Counted from the stretch's first letter, positions 22,354 to 34,091 are shown. The stretch: DNA of 64,000 nt from Symsagittifera roscoffensis (GCF_963678635.1 NC_087065.1:30136252-30200251), one strand, 5' to 3'. Notes: generated by a model not told the origin, from the sequence alone. Translations and numbers: made by a program.

Positions 22354-23970
22354 TTTAAGTTGATTAACTGCGTTTTGAACTGTCAAAAAAGCCAACAAAA
22401 AGTAACAAATAAAATGCCGTCAAAAAGCTAAAGCTTCGAATAACTATTTTTATTAAGTTTCAGCTTGAAGGTCATAGTAATTTAACTGAAAAATTGCGTA
22501 AAAAACTACAACTCGTAGGTTAATTAGTTTTCAGTTATTGGTTTCAGCTGTAAAAATCAGCGAGAAGCTAAAATCCGACTTCGAAATGAGCAGTTTTAGG
22601 TTAAATAATTTCGATCAGATCTGTTGACCGAAAAGGATTTTGCCAACAATTTGGCGTTAACTATGGTTCTGACGTTGAGAAAGTGATAAGGCGAAAGAAT
22701 GACAACCAAGTTTTCAAAGTTGCACTTGAACTTTCAGTATAGCAATGCAATTTAATTGCAATTTTTCAAAGATATCAATTTTTGATTCCTCTTGAGGCCA
22801 GCTCTTCTGATATTTTATCCTCAACAACCATGTATCATGCTTTTTTCTTGGATAAAAAACAGGAAACACCAACGAAAAGGCAAACTTTGAAATAATTTCG
22901 AAATTTTTCTAGCTTTAGGATCAAATATTCAAACAATTAAACTGTTATCCAGTAAATACAAATATATGTAGTTGCAAAAAAATGGAACAGACCAGAATCC
23001 TTAAGTAGAGCAATCTGCTGGTTTTGAGCAAATTTGCATGCAAATTTGAAACTTTAAGTGACTTTCAGACATCCTTTCTGTCTGAAAATATTTTTTGCGT
23101 GCAAATCTTTTCTTAAATTGATAACTTGCTCGTTTTAATTATTTTGTCTTGTAAAAACTGGGCCAGTATAAAATGCAAATGACCTAATTCAGCAAATTTC
23201 TTATGCAGAAGCTAATTTTGATACAAATCTCCAGGTCATTTAAATCTTAATGCAAAACTTTCTCTCTTTGTAATTATTTCTGTTTGTATTAGTTTTTTAC
23301 AACATACTAAAGCTAGTGTCTAATTGTTGATTGAATCGTTTTCCTTGAACAATTTTATTTTTCAAATTTCAGGAAAGGTGAATTCAGCATTTTGCGTGCT
23401 CAAATAAGTATAATTTTATTGTCAGACGTCAAAATGAGCAGCTGTTGCTTCATATTTGTTGACCGAAACGAACGTTGCCAACCAGTTTGGCAAAAATTTC
23501 AATTCAACTAAATCGGCCGAGCTATTTTGAAGGCTAAAAAGTTCCCAAAACTCAAAAAGCATCGGCAAAAGATTCGAAAATTACCTCAACATATTTTTGC
23601 AACTTATAATGTTAGTTTCGAAGTCAGATATTGTTTTTAGTACCCGCAGGGCGTTTTCCAGTAAACTTGTTGCAAATTATATAAAATAAGAATATGATAA
23701 TTGGCAAAAGCTTGGGGCAGACAGAATTATTGAAAAAAGAGCCAAATTTGAGCGTTTTATTCATGCAAAGTTGAAATTTTAGGCGACCTTAAGCTTTCTG
23801 CTTATTTTACTCTCTGAATAAAAAATTGGATTTCACATGGTGAATATTCTAAAATAGGTTATTCGCTCTGTTTAATTAATTTTGTCTCTGTTCTAACTTT
23901 TTGCTTCTTTCCATAGAAGTTCCCTAAAATAAGTCTAAGGTCATTTTAGCTCTATAGAAGTCTGACAATT
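22354..23970. other. AT-rich non-coding DNA
   Basis: No gene found on either strand. The A-rich strand bias stops at the LTR edge. It contains loosely repeated phrases (gttgaccgaaa...ttgccaac at about 22626 and 23458; tgcgtgcaaa near 23095 and 25130), suggesting old diverged repeats. Confidence 0.5.
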
Positions 23971-24317
23971 CAAGAGGCACTTAGCACAGTCGTAAGGCGT
24001 TCACTTTGAAATCGTCAGATCGTGTATTCGATCCCATGCCATGGCAATGATAGTGTGTGAGGACAAGCTCTCACTTGACCTCCAGCTTCAGGTCTACCAC
24101 AACCTGACCAAATTTGGCTGCAATAGTGGTACCACGTAAAAGTTCCAGACGCAAAAAAATAGGCCGTGAGTCGCAAATAACAGCTTCGCTCAGCAAAAAT
24201 AACACTGTCTGGAATGTGGGGAGATAATACAAATGGACTATCCTCGACAGGACTTTTAAGGCCTACTGATAGCTCCTCTACGATTCTCAGGAAACACAAT
24301 TATTATTATTATTATAA
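23971..24317 (+). mobile_element. tRNA-derived SINE with (ATT)n tail
   Basis: A polymerase III A box (TTAGCACAGTCGTAAGG, about 23981) and B box (GTATTCGATCC, 24024-24034) stand about 42 bases apart, as in a tRNA head. About 260 bp of unrelated body follows, and the element ends in AATTATTATTATTATTATAA (24298-24317), a short repeat tail as expected for target-primed insertion. The antisense open frame at 24015-24299 is a shadow. Which LINE mobilised it cannot be told; the LINE at 62866-64000 has a different tail. Confidence 0.7.
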
Positions 24318-25324
24318 GAATTTGGAAAGACGGAATTAGTTGAAAATAGCACTTTTTAAAAATTTGCTATTTTGACAGAAGATTTCTTTTTGCTATTTTT
24401 AAAACAAATTAAAGGTAATTCTAAACAGAGTGTTTTTCAAAACGTGTTTTTAAATGAATCCTTTCTCGTTTTAAAAATTTTTGAGTTATTGAAGTGTTTT
24501 TTTTTGCAGTAGGCAACAAGAGTTCCCCGAGTTCCGATGTTAAATTTAATTGAAATTGATTTTAGTTGTTCACGCAGGTTTTTGCGATTTAATTTTTTAC
24601 TGCATTTTGGATTAAATAAGCTACTACAAAGCTGAATCAAAACAACCGGATTGAATGAACTAAAACAGAATTTTTAAAGTCAATTTTTTTTTAACTCAGA
24701 ACTGAAACCTTCAGCCAAATGTATCCCAATTTAAGAAAAATGAGTTTAAAAATTGACCTAAAGGTCATCTTATTGGTTATTTTTCAGCACTACAGTAGCC
24801 TATTCAGCCCAAAATGCAATGAAATTTCATTAAATCGCGAAAACATGATTGAAAAAAAAACAACTAATTTCACTGAATGATACCATCAAATGGTACCATA
24901 CTTTTTCTCCCTACTGCAAAAACAATCATTTCAATAACCCAAATTGTTCAATCACCCAAACGAAAAGGAAATTTTGAAAAGATGTGTTAAAAAAACCTTT
25001 AACAATCTAAAAAGTTTGAACAGACAGTCTTAGTTAAAAATAGCTTTCTTTCTAATTTGACAGAACGTTGCATTGAAGGTCAAAAAAAAAAACCTAGAGA
25101 CATCATTTTTTTCAGAAAACCTCTTTTTTGCGTGCAAAGGTTTAACCAAATAGGTCAATGGCTCTTTTAACTAATTTTTCTGACCTAGTTTTTCTTCACT
25201 AACTTTTTTAGCAAAAATTTTGGATAGGTGGAGTTAATTTAAGAAATCACTCTATGCATAAATTGTCTCGTCTTTGATTGATTGAAAATTCAAGATTGCA
25301 TGCAAAACTGGTCAAAACTGGCAG
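24318..25324. other. AT-rich non-coding DNA
   Basis: No gene or complete element seen. Phrases near 25010-25230 resemble 22990-23170 and 23700-23960 and may be diverged copies of one repeat. Confidence 0.45.
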
Positions 25325-26254
25325 CCCGGGTTGACCAAAACTTCTTATCATATAATTTCCATATATGAGAAACTTCTTGTCATACAATTTCATTCAATTC
25401 CATACGTACAGAAAATTGTATGAAAACTCTATGATAAGCATTTTTCCATATATGAAAATTGTATGATAGTGTGTTTTTCCATAAACCAAAATATTTGATT
25501 TTTTCTTTCTAAATTTAGTTTCTGAAAAATTTTCGGTTGTAGTTGCAACCGAACACAAGTGACAAAGACCTTGGTTACTCAAAACACCAAAGGTTGGCCG
25601 GTCTTGCATTGACAAGGCATAGAAAACGACCTGAATGTGGCTGTCTTTTACAATTGATATAACAAAAGTAACAAACATTTATTTTTTGGCAGAATTTTTT
25701 AATGATGATTATTTTAAATTTTGGAATTTTCAAATTATGAGACATTGAGCAAGGCATACATTAACACCCCATACAGAAGAAATAGGAATTTTCCGCGTTT
25801 TTGAAAAAAAATGTATAAGTGAAAAGAAAATAAAAGCCAATTTTATCGTATCCTGGACTACTTTACGCACACAAAATATTTAATTTTGCTTGCAAACATT
25901 TTTTTTCGAAAAATGTTTGTTTGCGTACGAAATTCGATTTGCGGTTGAAAAAAAAAACAAAAAAATGTTTGTGCCAAATTTTCAAAATTACTTTGTGTCG
26001 CCATCAAAAAAAATGCCAGTCATACAATTTCCATATATGGGAATTGTATGATAAGCATTTTTTTCAAAAAACGAAAACCTCAGTTTTTATCACCAGACTG
26101 TTTTATTAGAATCAAACAGCCACAGAAACGAGTTTATACCAGTTTTCAACCATTTTTAGAAATTGTATGAAAATTGTATGACAAGCATTTTCCCACACAC
26201 TTGATGTATGGAATTGTATGATAAGCATTTTCGGTGTATGGAGGTCAACCCGGG
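25325..26254. mobile_element. 930 bp terminal-inverted-repeat element (MITE-like)
   Basis: It starts CCCGGGTTGACC and ends with the exact reverse complement GGTCAACCCGGG. The inverted similarity continues imperfectly for some 80-100 bp inward. Inside are at least four copies of a phrase close to TGTATGATAAGCATTTT (near 25430, 26046, 26175 and 26215), some with its inverse TCATACAATTTCCATATATG. No transposase-like frame is present. No clear target duplication is visible, so the superfamily is open. Confidence 0.65.
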
Positions 26255-27282
26255 AGATTGCTTCTTTTCTTTTATTGCGCTAATAAAACTTAATAAATTT
26301 CATTTTGACTCTTGACACAGTTTGACCTTAACAAGGGTTTCCTCAAAAAAATAGATTTTCTTTTTTTTTCAGTTTTTCTTTCTTTCTCGTTTGTTTTTGC
26401 TTGACAGAAATTTCTAGATTAAAATTTTAATTGTAGCTGTGGACTTGAGATGTTCGAAATTTGGACTCTCTAAAAACGCAGTAAAGCAAAGCGAGCAAAA
26501 CTATTTTGCATTGCTCTACTAGTTCCAGAAATTCTTTTTTTGAAACACCGATTTCAATTAACGCCGTTCCTTTAGACCAAAAGTGAAGACGTTGCCAGAG
26601 AAAAGATTCCACGAGCTATAAAGTAAAAGTTTTTCCATATGGTCATTTCTGCAAATAAAAATTGCTTCAAATGACAATTGGCCGGTCTAGTTTTTTTTAG
26701 CTGACCAATTTTTCAGCTAAAAACAATTATCAAGTCAGACCAATAACTTCAAAGCTGTTATCGGCAAGTAGTGACATGACAGCCCATCAATTATACTTAA
26801 ATTCGAGTCGAGTAGAATTTTGTGTAAGAATCAGTTCTAGGGCTAAATTTGATTATTCTACTTTCCAAATGATAGTTTGCTGAAAAACCGTGATATAATC
26901 GTCTGTCAATAAATTGTTCATCAGTTGTATTATGATGTAATTCCAAAAAAACTGTCTGCTAAAAAGCTGTTTCTTTAATCTGTCAAAAACGCTCCATGAT
27001 AAATGATTACATTTATATATGATTTTTATATTGCTGAATTGAGTAAAAAATTGATTGGCGACATTGAATTTAACTCTGAATGATTAACCGAAAAGGAATA
27101 AGCCCAATTCAGCATTGGTTTTTATAGGGCGTTATAACAATTATAGGAAAAGATCTCAAGTTTTGAAATAATTCTGTACTCAGAGCGAAAAAAAATAGAA
27201 AAACATGCGCAAAAGAAGGGCTTTGAAGTAGTTTTAGCTCTAGGTCTTAATTATTTCAAAACTGTTCAATATAGAAACAGTT
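26255..27282. other. AT-rich non-coding DNA
   Basis: Nothing gene-like. If the SLC6 gene spans this region, it is intronic. Confidence 0.5.
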
Positions 27283-27378
27283 TTAGATATCGTGACCTTG
27301 GACATTATGATAAAATAAAATAATTCACTGAAAGTTACGGTTACATCATCTTACTGCTATTGCAGTAGCAGTATCACA
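27283..27378 (-). repeat. Truncated 3' LTR of the minus-strand gypsy
   Basis: Aligns with 33940-34038, the first 99 bases of the 5' LTR as read on the minus strand, with a few substitutions and a 3-base gap. The rest of the LTR is missing, so the element is 3'-truncated and has no recoverable target duplication. Confidence 0.8.
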
Positions 27379-27732
27379 TAATCGCCTCGAGTGAATTTTT
27401 TTTCCATAAAATAGAAAAAAATTATAGTAATAAAAGGAGTTTTTAAACTCAGTTTTAAAAAGTTTCAGTAAATTCAAATTTTGAATTATGTTTGATTCCA
27501 TTAACTTTCATCCAGTTCTATCCTCCAGTTAAGGTTCTAATCTACTCCTTTGTCCAACGTGGCGTAACCGAATTTTCTTCTGAATAGATGTCTCTTGAGG
27601 AGCCCCCCAATCTCGCCTTTAATGCTCTGTCATTTCGTGTTTTGAACTCTGCTAGACGCCTTCTATACTCTTATAAAACCGCTTTTAGGAGTGCTCCCCC
27701 GATAGTTCTTCCTCCGAAATTTCTTTCATGGA

Positions 27733-28515
27733 TTATTTGACTGGGTTCTCAAAGCTATGTGGTTCTTTGTTTTTAGTTTGACGTGAGCTTCTTCTAACTC
27801 CTGCGTCTTCCACCCTGAAGACATCAGATGACCCCGGTGGAGGTTCGATTTTTTCGTCTCTTTCGTCCACCGACTGGTTTTTCCCTCTCAGTTTATCTGT
27901 CACCTTCTGTAATCCCCTCATGAGCACTTTGTCTCGACCACTTTCTTTAGTTTTGCTTTCTGTTAATTTCTGGGCACTGAGCTCAATTGTGTGACCTTGT
28001 CCGTTGTTTCTGCATTAGCAGCTTGTCTATCGGTTGTTTCCGACTTTCCCTTAACCGTGTCTTTTTTGTTTTTTGATTTTTTTCGGTCTTTTTAAGTGCC
28101 ACCTCTTCTTGCGTTTTTGGTTCGCTTGACGAACTCGGATCCCTTGTGTTTAGTTTCGCTATATTGATGGCGACGTCGAAGCCCCCCAGCTTCTGTATCT
28201 TTTGAGGTTACTATGTTTTGGCTTTGCTGGAAACGTTCTATAGGGTTTGCAGAATCAGCCTGTTCACTCTCCTCCAGCTTTTCCGGAGATCTTTTTTTTG
28301 AAGTTTCTTCCGCGGCTCTGCAGATGGACTTTTACCTTCTCCTTTTGCTTGGTCAGGTTGTAGGTTATTTAATGCTTTTGCGATGTCTCACTTCCGGTAT
28401 ATTGATCCTGCGGAAGTCTGTACCGTTGACACCGTTGATACCGTTGACACCGTTGACACCGTTTCCTACGTTGTTTTTACTTTTAACGGCTTTGTGAGTG
28501 CCTGTCCATTTTTCT
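27733..28515 (-). pseudogene. Gypsy pol C-terminal tail
   Basis: An open piece at 27733-27927 ends in a basic peptide with RRSSRQTKNKEP, typical of the extreme C-terminus of many gypsy pol proteins. Between it and the integrase piece the frames are broken. The 28422-28464 stretch is a small 9-base tandem repeat. Plus-strand open frames at 28213-28580 are shadows. 27379-27732 is the 3' untranslated part and shows nothing further. Confidence 0.55.
28422..28464. repeat. 9-bp minisatellite (ACCGTTGAC)n
   Basis: Four full copies plus a partial one of ACCGTTGAC/T lie inside the gypsy pol tail. The unit is a multiple of three, so it keeps the reading frame. Confidence 0.85.
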
Positions 28516-29660
28516 TTAGGTCGTCTTTGCGCAGTAAGTTTTCTTTGGAGAACGCGTGGGCTCTTCCTCCTTATCTTTGATGAATCCTTTCTCCCATGAA
28601 TATTTCATCTTCTTTCTGAAATTAGGGTTGGACTGGCCGGCTGCATATACAATGCCGTTCTTCGCTGCGTCTCTGCGTTCTTCGTTCCGCCGGGCGTTTG
28701 CCTCCGACAGCTCTTTGAGTGCCTTTGCTCGTTGACGATCCCGATCCGTGCTCAGTTGTTGTTTGTACATCGGGCTGGTGTCACTATCGAGGTCTCCCCT
28801 CCGTATGATTTTCAAATTCTCCCTGGATTGACCGATCCTCCGTTTGATTTGCGACGCTGTCCACGCTAATCCTTCCAGTTTTTGTTTGTCTAAATAGTCA
28901 GAGTTATTCATAAAATTGTCACGTATAAAATTAAATTCTTTTTTCGGGAGTCTACCGAGTTGTGCCTGAAATGGAGAAACTTGAATTTCCCTGGTGTATT
29001 TTTTTTTATGGTAAAACACGAATTATTGTACTGAGACAGATTTTGATCGATTGTTTGTTTTCTTCCAAAAACATTACCCTCAGTCTTCGTTTCATTGTTT
29101 GTATGGTTCATTTGACTAGTCAGCAACCACGATGGTCACCCAAAGGACAGAATTTTTGTTCAATTTTGTTTTCAAATATAAGGACATTTAATAATATATA
29201 ACAAAACGAACAGAATTTTTAAAGTGTTTTCCCCTTGAAGCCCGAAAAGGGGTCGGATCGGATTGATTTTAGAATGCCATGTCTGTTGATGTAGGTTCGC
29301 AAAAGTTTTACCGTACACTCTCCACTCGTCGATTTCGTGACCTTCACTGACGGAAATTTCGAGAATCTATCTATAGCTACTAGTAGGTAGATTTCTTTCG
29401 ATTATGGTTTTTAACGGCCCCGCATAATCTAATTATACTTCCTGACCCGGCTGCGTAAGCAATGGTAGAGGTTTTACAGATTTTTAGGAATAGATTTTTT
29501 GCGTTCGTACCATATCTGGTGCAACTACGGCATTCTACCGTGAGATTTAATATGTCCTTGTGCATATGGAACCACCACAGGTATCATGAAACCCCAAGCA
29601 TAGATTCTTGTCCCGGGTGTCCTCGATGTATTCTTTTGAGAACTGCCTGTCGCAGTTCTA
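28516..29660 (-). pseudogene. Integrase of the minus-strand gypsy
   Basis: From high to low coordinates: a zinc domain around 29640-29480 (HRGHPGQ, then CRSC), a catalytic-core start around 29400-29360 (LVAIDRFSKFP) and a second core motif near 29258-29239 (IRSDPFSGFKG). Then a 167-codon open frame (29019-28516) opens with a SPFQAQLGRLP-type motif seen in the core C-terminal half of gypsy integrases and turns strongly charged (Arg/Lys/Glu). Frameshifts separate these pieces. The enzyme would integrate the cDNA; this copy is dead. Confidence 0.7.
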
Positions 29661-30621
29661 CTGGTACGGCCAATCTGCTGTCTACCAGAATGCAGTCATC
29701 TTGCACCGCCGTCTGTGACCACAGAGGGTTTGTATATGATCTCATCAGTTCGGAGCCCTGTTTTTCTCCTCGTTCTATTTCTCATCTGAGCCGATCCAAC
29801 CAGGTATCTTCTGACATTAGCTCAGCCAGGAGGTTGTTATCGAAAAGCTTCAAAAGATTATCCAAGGTGTCCTCTCTTGACTGCCTTAGCATCTTCTGGT
29901 CCTCTCAAGAACTCTATGTCCTTCTGCTAGGTGGTTCCATTGTACAGATCTCTTGTTCGTCGTCAATATCATCTGTCGTCGTAAGATCAACTTGGATCAC
30001 CTGTACTTCGTTCATTTGTGTTGCTTTTGGCTGTGCCAGTGATATACTTATTGGCACTAGTGAGCTCTCCTCCGTCGCGGCTCCCAGTTCGCGGGTGCTG
30101 TTTGGTGGTGTGCTCGACTCCTTCCCACCAAATCATTTGCCAGAATGATAGTAATTTGCTGTCCGCCTCTCAATGCTGTTCCTCCGACAGTTGCCACTTG
30201 AATTGGACTGGGGTCACGTTTCACTATTTCACTATCTGAGCTGTCTCTGTTCCGTCGAATCCCTCTGATTATTTTTTTAGTTCTCTGTAATGTTTCTGTA
30301 ATTTCTTCTTCTTCTGACATATCGTTTGTGTTGTTCATGGATCGATTCCACGGCGGGTGTAAGTTACTCTCCTCCCTGTACCCGCTTCTCCATTCCTGGG
30401 TTGAATCTGACCAACAGTCGTAAGATCGGTTATAATTTTTTTTCTGACATCTCCTTCCGTGAGTCTGTTTTTTTCCTCGCTGGATTTTGAATTGTTTTTA
30501 CAGTATTGCAGATCGACTGGTTGCTGAATTGAAACGGAGAAAAAATGTGTGGTTTTCTTTGAGAACTGCTGTTTAGCTGTTTGGACGGTCACGAATGTTG
30601 AATTATTTCGTTCCGGTCGAG
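29661..30621 (-). pseudogene. Pol spacer between RNase H and integrase
   Basis: About 1 kb separates the RNase H end from the integrase zinc domain. The open pieces at 30335-30658 and 30057-30338 are highly charged (for example MSEEEEITETLQRTKKIIRG) and have no enzymatic motif. The long plus-strand open frame opposite (29462-30148, 228 codons) is Ser/Cys-rich and looks like an antisense shadow. Confidence 0.5.
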
Positions 30622-31310
30622 CTATGTTCGTTTTTGACCGTTTTGGTTGCCATAGCAACCAGGAGGAGATGAACTATTCGCTACATTCCTTCTAGAATTT
30701 TCTAGAATAATTTCATTCCGGTTGAGCGAACCAGTTTTTTCTAGCCTACTGTTTATGCAGTCTAAAGCTCTGTGAAAACAGTTAATTGTTGCTACCACAA
30801 ACTTTTTGTCTAACTTGGATTCGAGCCATGGATCATTATACGGATCACGCAATAAATAATCGAAAATGCCCATGTCCTTCCCTGGAATGTGATCTATTTT
30901 AAATGGATAGGGCAATAACCTATCAACCCACCGTGTCAACCAGGATTGATACGTTTTGTTTGTTTGGTTCCCATCCAGTGCTGATGTTTAGGCTTTATGA
31001 TCCGTTGCAATGTTAAACTCTTTACCGAGTAAGTAATGTTTGTATCTGTCAATTGCCCAAACAATTGCAAGTAGCTCAAGTTCACTTTTGGAATATTTTT
31101 TTCTTGCACATTTAGGTACCTAGATGCGAACGAGATGGGAGCCCACGACCCATCTTCAGTTTGTTGCTCAAGTGTGGCCTCCAGATCATTGTGGCTTGCG
31201 TCGCATTTAACCCTTGTTTTCCAATTTGCGTCGTAGTAAGGTACTTTTGATAAATTAGCTACTGCATTTTTTATAACCTTGAGAACGACTGTTTATTCAT
31301 TCCACCTCTC
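30622..31310 (-). pseudogene. RNase H of the minus-strand gypsy
   Basis: The open frame 30939-30622 begins TRWVDRLLPYPFKIDHIPGK, the conserved end of the gypsy RNase H domain. Earlier RNase H sequence lies at 31310-30950 in broken frames (for example a motif with THQALDGN-type composition near 31000-30960). It continues the RT domain. Confidence 0.7.
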
Positions 31311-31439
31311 GATTTTTTTTAATGGTTGTTTCATGGTTTTTGAGCTTTTTTAATTTTCATCTTTTAGGCGTTGGTGGTGTTTATCCGTCAGACTTGCTGC
31401 CGTTCAAATAGATTTTTCTGAGTGATTTATACTACCAAG

Positions 31440-32150
31440 AAAAAATCTTAGTTATTTTAACGATTAAGGTGGGTTGAGATTTTGAATGGCTTCTGTCTTC
31501 GTGAATTTTGGTGTAATACCCGAATCCGATAGACGATGTCCTAACCAGTCTACCTGATTTTTAAAGAAAGTATTTTTCGAGATTTTCAACGCTTAGTTTT
31601 CGTCATTCAAATTTTTTTAGTACCTTCGTTACTAATTTTTCATGTTCTGATTCAACCCCGTTTGATGCAATGAGAATATCGTCTGGGAAACAAAAGTGAC
31701 CTTTCCGCGATTGATCGTTTTGTCCATGGCCCTTGGAACTCGGCCGGCATGTCGGCCAAACCATAAAACCCTGTTAGGAACTAATATGTTCTCGTGATGT
31801 TTTCCCCGACAATAAAAAAAACTACACTGACCAGCTGTGTCTGCAGCCAATTTTAACTGACTATACGCATATTTCAAATCTAGTATTTTGAAATAGACAG
31901 TGCCCCATTTTTTCAGTACCTATCTGACCTACTTCATCGATAAGTTCGTCAAAACTCGGCATTCAAGATTTGTTTTTAAAAAGTGACCTATTTATCGGTT
32001 TTGCATCGAGTGCCAGTTTTTATCGAATCGTCCATCTTGACTGTTTTTACAATTTGAGGTATCAAACAATCGCTTGTACGTTTATCCAACTTAGTAATAT
32101 GACCCTCTAACAACAATTTTACAATTTATTTTATTTTTACCTTGTCTTGC
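31440..32150 (-). pseudogene. Reverse transcriptase of the minus-strand gypsy
   Basis: At 31877 the frame reads LKYAYSQLKLAADTAGQCSF, the region after the first catalytic Asp. Then come a frame-broken palm segment (RAMDKTINR) and an active-site-like box FCFPDDILIAS near 31700-31670, where the usual [YF]xDD reads FPDD. Further conserved thumb sequence extends to about 31440. Several frame changes occur within 250 bp. Confidence 0.7.
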
Positions 32151-32560
32151 ATTTAATTTTTGTTTTTCCAACCTTCCGACTGCTCACACATAAGCACGTC
32201 AAACCTTGACAGTTCTCTTGGAGCTGGCTTCTGCCTGGTCGATATCCCCACTTGTCCTTGGAGATCCAAACCCATTATACATCTGGTTTTACATTCTGTC
32301 ACCAAGAACATGGCATCTTTCACTTCCCAGCCTGCAGATCGTAGGTTTGTCATGAAAGACTTCCAGATTACAAATGGGTTGTTTGTTGTAACCTACAAAA
32401 TGGGCCGCCAGGTTTAATTTTTCGGCTGGTATGAATCATGCCCTTTTCGATTTATCTATGATTTCTTTCCTTGTCGACCAGTTTAGAAAATACTCTGAAC
32501 TTCCCGTATCTACGGTCAGTTGAATTATCTGGTTGTCTATCCGTACCATGGCCTTGAGCG
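32151..32560 (-). pseudogene. Aspartic protease of the minus-strand gypsy
   Basis: QLTVDTGSSEYFLNWSTRKE contains the Asp-Thr-Gly active site, encoded at 32510-32502. The second half of the fold lies at 32353-32153 (MGLDLQGQVGI), in which the conserved hydrophobic-Gly-Leu-Asp segment is recognisable. A frame change separates the halves. Confidence 0.7.
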
Positions 32561-33765
32561 ATTTTATTTCGTTTGACGTTGGATCTCTGAGTAGGTCAAT
32601 CTTTTGGACGCTCACCTTCTCTCCCAACGTTGTCGCATTTCTCTCATGGATACTCCCCCCAACTTCTCTTGAGATTCTCTCACCCTCTGATAAGTGTGGT
32701 TGTATTGACACTATTTCAAAATCTCTACATGATTCAAAGACTTCCTTGATAAGGTCACATTCTTCTTCCGACTTGTCCGAATCCTCCATAGTTTCACTTT
32801 TTTGCTGAGATCTGCACATTTTCGCGAAGTGGTCAGGTTTCTTGCCGTTTTTGCAGGTTTTCCGCATAGCTGGACAAGATTTCAATTGTCCCTAATCAAA
32901 TGCACGTCCACATTTTTTGCAGGGTTTTGTTTGTCTACTGGAAGTAGTGGATCTAGTGTTGTTCGGTGTTCTATACTTTTCCCTCTTGAACAGTTGTTTC
33001 TCTGTACTTCCATTCGAATTTTGCTCTGCCATTACTGGCTACTGCGTGATCTTCCATCCTGAATTATAACTAGTACTCGTCCCTGTAGCTGTTGCTAGAT
33101 TCGTAATTTGAATTGCCATTGTGGTCAATTTACTATGATCAAACTTTATGGCCCGCTTGAGTACTTCCTCGGAGGCAAGCGTTTCGAAAGTTATTGTTAC
33201 CTGTAAGGTCATGTTCTTCGTCTTAGATATAAGTAAGTCTAACTTCTAAGTTTCTAAGGTTTCTAACTCCAATCTTACTGCTTGAGCATGAAGTCGGTGC
33301 TAGTTCAGTGATTTCCTTGAAAGACATTTTGGCAATTTCGGCAGGGGGTTCTTCTGTAAGAATATTTTCTTCCCTTCCATTCCTAAAGAGAGAAATAGTC
33401 TGGATACAAGCTTCTTCTGTACCTCATTTTATTAAACATTGTGACCAACCTTTGGCCTACGTGTTATTCTCCCCTCATTATCCAGGATAACCCGGTCTCT
33501 TGCTAATTTATCTCTGAGATTTCTGGCTGTTTTCGCAGTTTTATCTTCTCCCTCTTTTGTGTTTTTGGTCTTGGTGGTGATTCTTGCAGTATGTCTTTTG
33601 GATCCTCATCGTTTCCGGGTCGCATAATTTCTGGGTTAACATTTTCTTTAACTGTGACTGCCATTAGAAATTGCTCTAACCAGATTTTAGTTTGCTACGG
33701 TGGGTCCAAATTCGATGTAGCCCAAAATACTGGTATTCTCATATCAGTGCGATTGTCCTGAGCTG
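32561..33765 (-). pseudogene. Gag of the minus-strand gypsy
   Basis: The N-terminus lies just after the primer site (33765 downward; RIPVFWATSNLDPP in a broken frame). It is followed by a long degenerate gag core and two zinc-knuckle relics at about 32930-32820. The first has CKKC and an internal stop; the second reads TCKNGKKPDHFAKMC, in which the second Cys of CX2CX4HX4C is Gly. An open frame of 149 codons (32885-32436) joins the knuckle region to the protease, as expected for a gag-pro-pol polyprotein. Plus-strand open frames here are shadows. Confidence 0.65.
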
Positions 33766-33768
33766 AGA

Positions 33769-33786
33769 ATCCTTCCGACTGCGCCA
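33769..33786 (-). promoter_or_regulatory. tRNA primer-binding site of the minus-strand gypsy
   Basis: TGGCGCAGTCGGAAGGAT, two bases after the CA end of the 5' LTR (33789). TGGCGCAGTC is the known primer motif of a group of arthropod gypsy-like elements. Confidence 0.75.
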
Positions 33787-33788
33787 AC

Positions 33789-34038
33789 TGATATCCTACA
33801 AAGTATCTTGTTGAAAAACTAAATGATAATTCAAAAGAATTTATTTTTGGACTTGAATAAATAGTTATCTCAATTCTTTTAAATGGCTGAGATCGGATTT
33901 GGTTTCAGTACTCTGAACTCTCAGCGGTGTACCAAAGTCTTAGATATCGTGACCTTGGACACTATGATAATATAGTATAATAATTCACTGAAGGTTACGG
34001 TTACATCATCCTACTGCTATTGCAGTAGCAGTATCACA
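33789..34038 (-). repeat. 5' LTR of the minus-strand gypsy (250 bp)
   Basis: On the minus strand it starts TGTGATACTGC and ends GGATATCA. Its first 99 bases match the 3' LTR remnant at 27283-27378. Confidence 0.8.
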
Positions 34039-34091
34039 AGCTGTATTCTAAATGGGACAGATTTTATTGGAAGTAACTGACTCCGCTGTAG

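Larger units (their letters stand above)
27283..34038 (-). mobile_element. Second Ty3/gypsy element, minus strand, about 6.8 kb
   Basis: Reading on the minus strand: 5' LTR (34038-33789), primer site TGGCGCAGTCGG (from 33786), gag with paired zinc-knuckle relics, aspartic protease (DTG), RT, RNase H, integrase, pol C-terminus, and the start of a 3' LTR (27378-27283) that breaks off after 96 bp. Stops and frameshifts occur throughout. The primer sequence is of the type used by several arthropod gypsy-like elements, usually attributed to tRNA-Ser. No envelope gene is visible. It lies on the opposite strand to SLC6 and ends 53 bp before an SLC6 exon. Confidence 0.85.

Noticed and set aside
28213-28580. 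Plus-strand frames with repeated Thr/Val-Asp residues
   Set aside because: They arise from the 9-bp minisatellite in the gypsy pol tail.
29462-30148. 228-codon plus-strand open frame, the longest in the window
   Set aside because: It is antisense to the charged spacer and integrase start of the minus-strand gypsy, is Ser/Cys-rich and has no motif; the minus strand explains the region.
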